From assembly GCA_048204295.1 (NCBI GenBank), contig DBFBLF010000122.1:1-20809 (forward strand): 20,809 bases of DNA, given 5' to 3'. This DNA comes from Metaruminococcus_A sp900762715. GTDB taxonomy: Bacteria > Bacillota > Clostridia > Oscillospirales > Ruminococcaceae. Shown in pieces: positions 15,968 to 20,809 of this stretch; within the stretch, counting starts at the first letter, position 1; each line of letters starts with the position of its first letter. The notes beneath the pieces were generated by a model that was not told where the DNA came from, ran no database searches, and saw only the letters and a program-made list of their open reading frames with translations. The position numbers were made by a program, and so were the translations under genes.

Positions 15968-16690
15968 TTATTCGCCCATCAGACGGCGCATTACCTCTTT
16001 GTAAGCGTCTTCTTCGCCGCCCATATCGCGGCGGAAGCGGTCTTTGTCAAGTTTTTCGCGGGTGTCGGCATCCCAGAAACGGCAGGTATCGGGGGAAATT
16101 TCATCCGCTAAAACAATGGTGCCGTCAGAAAGGCGGCCGAACTCAATTTTGAAATCAACAACAATGATGTTGCAGTTTTTGAGCATATAGTCTTTTAAAA
16201 ACTGGTTGACTTTAAAAGTATAGTCGGCAATGGTGTCGATTTCTTCACGGGTCGCCCATTCCATGGCGAGGATATGGTACTCGTTGACCATCGGATCGCC
16301 GAGCGCGTCGTCTTTGTAACAGAATTCCAAAACCGGGCAGGCAAGTTCTTTCCCTTCCTCAACGCCATAGCGCTTTGAGAAAGAGCCGGCCGCGATGTTG
16401 CGGACAATGACTTCAAGCGGGACAATTGAGCACTTTTTCACAACGGTTTCACGGTCGGAAATTTCCTCGATCAAATGAGTGGGAACCCCATAAGCTTCAT
16501 TGATTTTTTTCATCATGAAGTTGGACATCTTGTTGTTGATAATACCTTTGTCGTGGATGGTGCCCTTTTTGGCGCCGTTTCCGGCGGTGGCGTCGTCTTT
16601 ATAATCGACAATCAGAACTTCAGGGTCATTTGTGGTGTAAACCTTTTTTGCTTTGCCCTCATAGAGTTGGCTGACTTTTTCATACTTCAT
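15968..16690 (-). CDS. purC: Phosphoribosylaminoimidazole-succinocarboxamide synthase (SAICAR synthetase)
   Basis: A 240-residue ATP-dependent ligase joining aspartate to CAIR. The N-terminal motif KVSQLYEGKAKKVYTT and the block DDATAGNGAKKGTIHDKG bind ATP. VPLEVIVRNIAAGSFSKRYGVEEG and IVVDFKIEFGR / LADEISPDTCRFWD are the conserved substrate and metal regions. The length is typical of bacterial single-domain PurC. Its ATG overlaps the purE stop by 4 nt (ATGA), indicating translational coupling, and GGAGGT lies inside the end of purE. The product needs PurB, which is not in the window, to become AICAR. Confidence 0.97.
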   Translation of the reverse strand: MKYEKVSQLYEGKAKKVYTTNDPEVLIVDYKDDATAGNGAKKGTIHDKGIINNKMSNFMMKKINEAYGVPTHLIEEISDRETVVKKCSIVPLEVIVRNIAAGSFSKRYGVEEGKELACPVLEFCYKDDALGDPMVNEYHILAMEWATREEIDTIADYTFKVNQFLKDYMLKNCNIIVVDFKIEFGRLSDGTIVLADEISPDTCRFWDADTREKLDKDRFRRDMGGEEDAYKEVMRRLMGE

Positions 16691-17193
16691 ATTTTTTCTA
16701 CCTCCGCTTGAATATTTTTATCTTTTTCAAGAACTTCTTTTGTCATATCGGCCTTCATCCGGCTGAGCTTATCGGCCAACTGTGCGTCAGAGACGGCAAG
16801 AATCTGCATGGCAAGGTAAGCCGCGTTGTCTGCCCCGTCGATGGCAACGGTTGCAACCGGAATGCCCTTGGGCATCTGTACGGTCGCAAGAAGAGCATCC
16901 AGCCCGTCAAGGGTGGAGGATTTTACCGGGATGCCTATGACCGGCAGGGTAGTATGAGCAGCCAGTACCCCGGCTAGGTGAGCTGCTTTTCCGGCCGCAG
17001 CTATAATGACGCCAAAACCGTTTTCACGGGCGCTTGCCGCGAAACTGCAGGCCGCTTCGGGTGTACGGTGGGCGGACATAACGTGGAGCTGCACTGGAAC
17101 CCCGAACGACTTGAGCACCTTGACTGCGTTTTTAACAACCGGAAGATCACTGTCGCTGCCCATGATGACTGCGACTTTTTTGTTGACAGACAT
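16687..17193 (-). CDS. purE: N5-carboxyaminoimidazole ribonucleotide mutase
   Basis: A 168-residue PurE. The N-terminal IMGSDSDLPVV phosphate loop, the SAHRTPE motif with the catalytic His, AAAGKAAHLAGVLAAHTTLPVIGIPV, and LLATVQMPKGIPVATVAI are all present. The pattern looks like class I PurE, which takes N5-CAIR from PurK, but no purK is adjacent. The start is the ATG at 17193 with AGGGGGA upstream. It is the first enzyme gene of the operon. Only about 33 nt separate it from the hairpin at 17227-17255, so its transcription must read through that hairpin from the promoter at 17439-17467. Confidence 0.97.
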   Translation of the reverse strand: MSVNKKVAVIMGSDSDLPVVKNAVKVLKSFGVPVQLHVMSAHRTPEAACSFAASARENGFGVIIAAAGKAAHLAGVLAAHTTLPVIGIPVKSSTLDGLDALLATVQMPKGIPVATVAIDGADNAAYLAMQILAVSDAQLADKLSRMKADMTKEVLEKDKNIQAEVEKI

Positions 17194-17226
17194 GTTTTTT
17201 CCCCCTGTTTTTTCATGAAAATAAAA

Positions 17227-17255
17227 TCAGGCTGCGGGATACACCCGTAGCCTGA
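17227..17255 (-). terminator. Terminator-like hairpin in the purE leader (candidate attenuator)
   Basis: Read on the - strand the arms TCAGGCTACGGG (17255-17244) and CCCGCAGCCTGA (17238-17227) pair over 12 positions with one A/C mismatch and a 5-nt loop. They are followed at once by TTTTATTTTC. The hairpin starts 8 nt after the stop codon of the small upstream ORF and ends about 33 nt before the purE ATG, with no space for a promoter in between. That placement suggests conditional termination. Confidence 0.75.
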
Positions 17256-17263
17256 AGACACAC

Positions 17264-17386
17264 TTAACCGTAAATACCGCTGCCGCCGCATGAAGACCCA
17301 GTGACAGACATGTTCTGCTTACACGTATGCCCGGCTTCAATCATAAAAAATCCCGGCATTGTCGGCAAAAAACACATTTGTTTCAT
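17264..17386 (-). CDS. Short 40-codon ORF, candidate leader peptide of the purine operon
   Basis: A 40-codon frame from ATG (17386-17384) to TAA (17266-17264). It is preceded by AGGGAGA with about 5 nt spacing, better than chance for so short a frame. The peptide runs from MKQMCFLPTMPGFF through GHTCKQNM to SSCGGSGIYG at its end. It has five Met, three Cys (5, 22, 33), and five Gly within its last 11 residues. I do not recognise a family, and it lacks the cysteine density of a SCIFF-type peptide. It starts about 46 nt after the predicted transcription start and stops just before a terminator-like hairpin, so a leader peptide controlling attenuation is the simplest reading. A small functional peptide or a chance frame remain possible. 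Confidence 0.5.
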   Translation of the reverse strand: MKQMCFLPTMPGFFMIEAGHTCKQNMSVTGSSCGGSGIYG

Positions 17387-17438
17387 ATGATCTCCCTGCA
17401 AATTACAATCAAAAGCGGCAATAAAAAAGGATACTTCT

Positions 17439-17467
17439 ATTCTACTTTAAATTTACATTTTTCGCAA
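17439..17467 (-). promoter_or_regulatory. Sigma-A promoter of the purine operon
   Basis: Read on the - strand, TTGCGA (17467-17462, 4/6) and TAGAAT (17444-17439, 5/6) are separated by exactly 17 nt, and the spacer is AT-rich. Transcription would start near 17432, giving a leader of about 240 nt that contains the 40-codon ORF and the terminator-like hairpin before purE. I found no purine-riboswitch core, T-box motif or clear PurBox in this leader or upstream of it. Confidence 0.6.
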
Positions 17468-17618
17468 GGGATCAATATGACCAAATAGCGCCCACAAAAC
17501 AAATTTTGAATTGGAACAAACCACCAAGCTTTCTGTTTCGTCCGCAGATTTAAAAGCTGTGGCTTCTGCCGGTATGCTGCTTCACAGTCTGGCCGGGACA
17601 ACGGGAGGGCATTTCTTA

Positions 17619-17648
17619 TTGTCAGATTCCGGGAAGCGGCCATATATT
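17619..17648 (+). promoter_or_regulatory. Candidate promoter of ytaF
   Basis: TTGTCA (17619-17624, 5/6) and TATATT (17643-17648, 5/6) are separated by 18 nt and lie about 30 nt before the ytaF start, consistent with sigma-A. The overlapping boxes GTCAGATT (17621-17628) and CATATATT (17641-17648) resemble the sporulation sigma-E consensus, but with a 12-nt gap, which is about 2 nt short. The choice between them is open. Confidence 0.4.
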
Positions 17649-17680
17649 GATAAAGAGACTTTTTTGGAAAGGTGGGGGAG

Positions 17681-18310
17681 ATGTTGACGGAACTGATTCT
17701 GTTTGTCGTCGTTTTGAGTCTGGATGCGTTTACCGCCAGCGTGGCTTATGGAACAGAAAAGATCAAAATCGGGTTTCTCCCAGCGTTTATCATCAGCCTG
17801 ACGGGCGGACTGGCGCTTTTGATTTCAGCGCTGTTTAGTTCGTTCCTATCAGGCTTTTTGTCAAAGGAGTTCTGCAGGACTTTGGGATTTATTGTCCTGT
17901 TTTTGGTGGGCCTGTTCAATTTTATCCAAGGAGCGCTTAAAAGCGCCATCCGCCGGAAGCGTGAACACAGCGCCAACATGCATTTCCGGCTGCGTGAACT
18001 GGACTTTTTTGTAGAGGTGCTGGTGGACGAGACCAAAGCGGACGCAGACCATTCCAACGCGCTCAGCGCCAGGGAAGCATTTTACCTGGCGGCGGCTTTG
18101 TCAATCGATTCGCTCGCAACCGGTATCGGCTGTGGGTTCAGCGGGATGAATCCGGTAGAGCTGGGAGCCGCAGCCTTTGTGGTCAATCTCATTGCGGTTT
18201 TTTTCGGGTGGCTTCTTGGAAGGGGGATTGCCCGGTGCCTGAAACTGGACCTTTCATGGCTCGGCGGCGCCGTCCTGATAGGCTTGGCGCTTTTCCGCTT
18301 TTTATTCTAA
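17681..18310 (+). CDS. ytaF: Sporulation membrane protein YtaF (MntP-like family)
   Basis: A protein of about 209 residues with two related halves of hydrophobic segments. The first half carries LSLDAFTASVAYGTEKIKIG; the second carries LAAALSIDSLATGIGCGFSG. They are separated by a charged central region containing VLVDETKADADHSNALSAREA. This arrangement of repeated (S)-D-(A/S) membrane motifs is shared with MntP-type manganese exporters; the central 'DETKADADHS' block points to YtaF, a protein found in endospore formers with no settled function. The frame is open from a GTG at 17672. I prefer the ATG at 17681 because GGAAAGG lies 9 nt upstream, while the GTG touches its ribosome site. It diverges from the purine operon and ends before the palindrome at 18446-18481. 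Confidence 0.85.
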   Translation: MLTELILFVVVLSLDAFTASVAYGTEKIKIGFLPAFIISLTGGLALLISALFSSFLSGFLSKEFCRTLGFIVLFLVGLFNFIQGALKSAIRRKREHSANMHFRLRELDFFVEVLVDETKADADHSNALSAREAFYLAAALSIDSLATGIGCGFSGMNPVELGAAAFVVNLIAVFFGWLLGRGIARCLKLDLSWLGGAVLIGLALFRFLF

Positions 18311-18445
18311 AGAATCATGATCCGTTGATATAACAGGGTTTGTGTGCGGGCAGCCCAAATTCTTGTGTTTCTTGGCAGCAGAATCCTCACTTACTTAAGC
18401 AGTCCGTAGATTGTTTAAAGGTCATAATTTTTTCGCTGTCTCAGT

Positions 18446-18481
18446 AAAAAACACGGCCGTTTTAAAACGGCCGTGTTTTTT
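18446..18481. terminator. Bidirectional intrinsic terminator, 36-bp perfect palindrome
   Basis: The arms 18446-18463 and 18464-18481 are exact inverted repeats with a GC core ACACGGCCGT, six A at one end and six T at the other. It lies between the converging ytaF (+) and the lipoprotein gene (-), whose stop is 5 nt beyond it. The 135 bases between ytaF and this palindrome hold nothing else I can recognise. Confidence 0.92.
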
Positions 18482-18485
18482 ATAC

Positions 18486-19472
18486 TTATTCCGATGACAA
18501 TGTACCGTTACTTTCGGCCTTGCTTTCACCGCTCCCGGAAGCGTCTTCCGCATCAGCAGCTTTGAGGGCGGCGTCAATTGAATCCGCCTTATCCGGATAC
18601 ATTGTTTTTGCGGCGTCCAAAAGCAGATCGGCGATATCAAGGCTCCTGCGTTCAAACAGGGAGGAGTCGAAACTCAAAACCTTTTTGCCTGTTACAGAAG
18701 AAAGCGTGTTCCAATCGGGGCTTGACTGCAGGTTTTCAAGCGCATAAGGCTTTGAGACAAAGAGATAGGTGGGATCGTCCGCCTTAATTTTCGCAAGGTC
18801 AATCTGATAATCGCTTCCCTCCGCCTTATTTACACCAAGGCAGGCAAGAATGTTTCCTGCAAAGGTATCGGCAGTTGCAGCAGACTTTCCAAGCTGTAGG
18901 AAATAAACGAACGAAACGTTTTTAGAATCCTCTTTTAGGACGCTGAGCAGGGTGTTGACAACGGTGACAAGCGGTTTTGTTACACGCTCTGCTTCCGCAA
19001 TTCCTTTTTCAGTTCCGTGGAAGACAGCCCCGAGCGCGGAGTAATAGCTTTTCAGCTCCCGCAGGTCTTCTGCTGTTGGAATAATCAGCGCCTTGATCCC
19101 CTCCTGATTGAGTTTATCCAAGTCTGCCTTAGAAAGAGAACGCTGTGAAATGACCAGGTCCGGTTTGGCATCAAGAATTGCGTCAAAATTCGGGTCAGAC
19201 CCGTCTCCGACTGAGGGAATTTCAGTTCCCTCCGGCAAAACACAGGCGTCTGTGCAGGCAGCAAGTTTGCCGGTCAGCTCTAACTTGACCATCATTTCTG
19301 TTGTGGCCGGTGAAAGGGACACCACTCTTTCCGGCGGTTCTGTGAAATTCACCCCCAAAACGGTAACCGGCTGGTAGCCGGTATCCTCCGGGTCTGTGGT
19401 CGGCTGGCAGGAGGGAAGGAAAAGGAGAAGAGCGAGGGCCAGAACCACTGCTGTAATACGGTTTGTTTTCAT
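18486..19472 (-). CDS. ABC-type substrate-binding lipoprotein, BtuF/FecB-like
   Basis: A 328-residue exported lipoprotein. The N terminus has MKTNR, a hydrophobic stretch, and a lipobox LPSC with the lipid-bearing Cys22. The mature part begins with a short Thr/Asp/Glu linker, then GVNFTEPPERVVSLSPATTEMMVKLEL, the characteristic opening of class III binding proteins for cobalamin, haem or ferric siderophores. ILDAKPDLVISQRSLSKADLDKL continues the fold. The C-terminal 25 residues are Ser/Glu/Ala-rich and low in complexity. No permease or ATPase gene is adjacent, so it would need a transporter encoded elsewhere. The ligand cannot be read from sequence; the cobamide enzyme at 740-1264 makes cobalamin plausible but unproven. 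It starts 13 nt after the DUF815 gene and is probably cotranscribed with it. Confidence 0.85.
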   Translation of the reverse strand: MKTNRITAVVLALALLLFLPSCQPTTDPEDTGYQPVTVLGVNFTEPPERVVSLSPATTEMMVKLELTGKLAACTDACVLPEGTEIPSVGDGSDPNFDAILDAKPDLVISQRSLSKADLDKLNQEGIKALIIPTAEDLRELKSYYSALGAVFHGTEKGIAEAERVTKPLVTVVNTLLSVLKEDSKNVSFVYFLQLGKSAATADTFAGNILACLGVNKAEGSDYQIDLAKIKADDPTYLFVSKPYALENLQSSPDWNTLSSVTGKKVLSFDSSLFERRSLDIADLLLDAAKTMYPDKADSIDAALKAADAEDASGSGESKAESNGTLSSE

Positions 19473-19485
19473 GCTTCCTCCTTTT

Positions 19486-20766
19486 TTATAAAAGCGGCAG
19501 GTTCATGGATTGCCGTGCCTGAATGTAATCAATATACTGCCGTGCCAGGCGAGGGGAACGCCCGCTTTTACGCATGGCAAATTGTTCGGCCCCGCGGAAC
19601 AAAGTTTCTTCATCAATTTCAATCCCCCGGTCGTCCGCGAGCAGTTTTACAATATCGAGGAACTTGTTTTTATCCGGCAGGGTAAAAGTGATGTAAAGTC
19701 CAAAGCGGTCTGAAAGGGAAAGGGCTTCGTCAATCGTATCGGCGCGGTGTACCTCGTCGCCCTCACGGCCGGAAAAGGTCTCTTTGACCAGATGACGGCG
19801 GTTAGTAGTTGCGTAAACCGCGATGTTATCCGGCCGCCGGACAAGCGAGCCCTCGAGCAGGGCTTTGAGGATGCCAAAACTCGGGTCATTTTCGTTGAAG
19901 GCAAGGTCGTCGATAAAAAGGATGAATTTGAGCGGGATGTCCTCAATCAGGTGGATGACCTTATCCAGGTTGGTGAGTTCCTGCTTGGGGACTTCCACCA
20001 TCCGCAGTCCTTTGTCCTTATACTCGTTGAGCAAAGCTTTGACAGTAGAAGATTTCCCAGTGCCGCGGTCGCCGTATAATAAAACGTTATTAAAGGTCTT
20101 GCCCTCCAGAAAGCCGCGGGTGTTGTCTATGATTTTCTGGCGCTGCACCTCGTAATGCTTGAGTTCCGAAAGCCGGATGCCGTCAAATTTTTCAACTGGT
20201 TCTAAGCCGTAGCTGCCTGAATAATGGAACGCGTAATACTTCGCAAAAATTGACACGCCATTTTCCCTGTTGAACCGGGCGAAACGCTCATAGCGTTCGC
20301 CCCAATTCCCCTCATCCGCAAAGCGTAACGGTTCGTTTCCATAATCGGGAAGACGTTCAATCAGCCCTCTGTGTTCCGGGAAAAGTTCTGCAATCGCCCC
20401 TTTGATGTCGGAGGAGGGGAGCTTGGCAAGCCGGTAGAGGAAGTCAAGGTCCTGGCGGCAGGCCTTTTTAACCTGCTGTGGTAAAGCTTCGTACCGCCCG
20501 TTGGCGCTTTCCGATGTAAAAATATTATTGTCATATAACACAGCGTCATACAGATAATCGTACAAACTGCCGGAAAAGCCGGATTCAAAAAGTTCTGTGC
20601 ACAGGGCGGTGTAGCAGCCGATCATCTGTTCCAGCCGGTCCCCGCAGGCGTTTCCCCCAAAAAAGAAGGACAGTTTTAAAAAGGATTCAACTACCGGTTT
20701 GTTCCGCAGCGAGCGGTAAACCGTCAGGGACGAAATTTCATATTTTAAACTTGGCAAAAATTCCAA
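19486..20766 (-). CDS. DUF815 family AAA-type ATP-binding protein
   Basis: A 426-residue protein with an N-terminal helical region of about 200 residues and a C-terminal AAA ATPase domain. Walker A is LLYGDRGTGKSS (229-240), Walker B FILFIDDLAF (281-290). A sensor-1-like Asn is in YATTNRRHL (Asn322), and a sensor-2-like segment is in GRSPRLARQYIDY. These match DUF815, a widespread family of uncharacterised bacterial ATPases; the biological role is unknown. The start is a TTG at 20766 with GGAG 8 nt upstream; the first internal ATG comes about 47 codons later without a convincing site. The gene overlaps nothing and precedes the lipoprotein gene by 13 nt. Its promoter lies beyond the window or within the last 40 bases, where I see none. 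Confidence 0.88.
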   Translation of the reverse strand: MEFLPSLKYEISSLTVYRSLRNKPVVESFLKLSFFFGGNACGDRLEQMIGCYTALCTELFESGFSGSLYDYLYDAVLYDNNIFTSESANGRYEALPQQVKKACRQDLDFLYRLAKLPSSDIKGAIAELFPEHRGLIERLPDYGNEPLRFADEGNWGERYERFARFNRENGVSIFAKYYAFHYSGSYGLEPVEKFDGIRLSELKHYEVQRQKIIDNTRGFLEGKTFNNVLLYGDRGTGKSSTVKALLNEYKDKGLRMVEVPKQELTNLDKVIHLIEDIPLKFILFIDDLAFNENDPSFGILKALLEGSLVRRPDNIAVYATTNRRHLVKETFSGREGDEVHRADTIDEALSLSDRFGLYITFTLPDKNKFLDIVKLLADDRGIEIDEETLFRGAEQFAMRKSGRSPRLARQYIDYIQARQSMNLPLL

Positions 20767-20809
20767 ACCAAACGCTCCGTTTCTTGTATATCGTTGCCGG
20801 GCTTTAAGA

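Noticed and set aside
17194..17440. Purine, THF or other riboswitch in the purE leader
   Set aside because: I looked for the conserved core of purine aptamers and for T-box GGTGG-type motifs and saw neither. The structure present is better explained by an ORF followed by one hairpin.
17437..17643. 68-codon open frame on the - strand between the purine promoter and ytaF
   Set aside because: It has no ribosome site before its ATG, its 3' end runs across the purine promoter boxes, and the peptide matches nothing I recognise.

Overview
The window looks like chromosomal core-metabolism DNA from an anaerobic, spore-forming member of the Clostridia, probably close to the Oscillospiraceae/Ruminococcaceae. 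The basis is a Firmicutes-style metG-tatD pair, a YtaF-type sporulation membrane protein, proBA with a short ProB, a DUF815 AAA ATPase, strong GGAGG-type ribosome sites, and a purine operon that uses a stand-alone AICAR transformylase plus a PurO-type IMP cyclohydrolase. The lineage is inferred from gene content only. I saw no insertion sequence, phage gene, CRISPR array, tRNA or rRNA.

Layout. Positions 44-5061 (+ strand) hold a tight gene run: a histidine phosphatase, a cob(I)alamin adenosyltransferase, a multi-pass membrane protein, proB, proA, and a single-pass membrane protein of unknown function. A perfect hairpin at 5123-5158 separates it from the converging metG-tatD pair (- strand, 5164-7892), which has its own extended -10 promoter at 7954-7981. 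Positions 8047-17467 (- strand) are one long purine operon, transcribed in the order leader ORF, purE, purC, purF, purF-like paralog, purM, purN, purO, AICAR transformylase, purD, ending at a hairpin at 8047-8090. Diverging from its promoter is ytaF (+). A 36-bp perfect palindrome separates ytaF from a converging pair (- strand): a BtuF-like binding lipoprotein and a DUF815 ATPase.

How the genes work together. The operon covers PRPP to phosphoribosylamine (PurF), GAR (PurD), FGAR (PurN), AIR (PurM), CAIR (PurE), SAICAR (PurC), then AICAR to FAICAR and IMP (AICAR transformylase and PurO). The FGAM synthetase (PurL/Q/S), adenylosuccinate lyase (PurB) and PurK are not in the window. Proline synthesis is represented by its first two enzymes. 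The adenosyltransferase, and possibly the phosphatase and the lipoprotein, relate to cobamide use.

Two points deserve attention. First, the gene just downstream of canonical purF encodes a PurF paralog that keeps the PRPP loop and all four iron-sulfur cysteines, but has lost the nucleophilic cysteine and three other glutaminase-site residues. Second, between the purine promoter and purE lies a 40-codon reading frame that stops 8 nt before an intrinsic-terminator-like hairpin. There is no room for another promoter after the hairpin, so this has the layout of a translation-linked attenuator.
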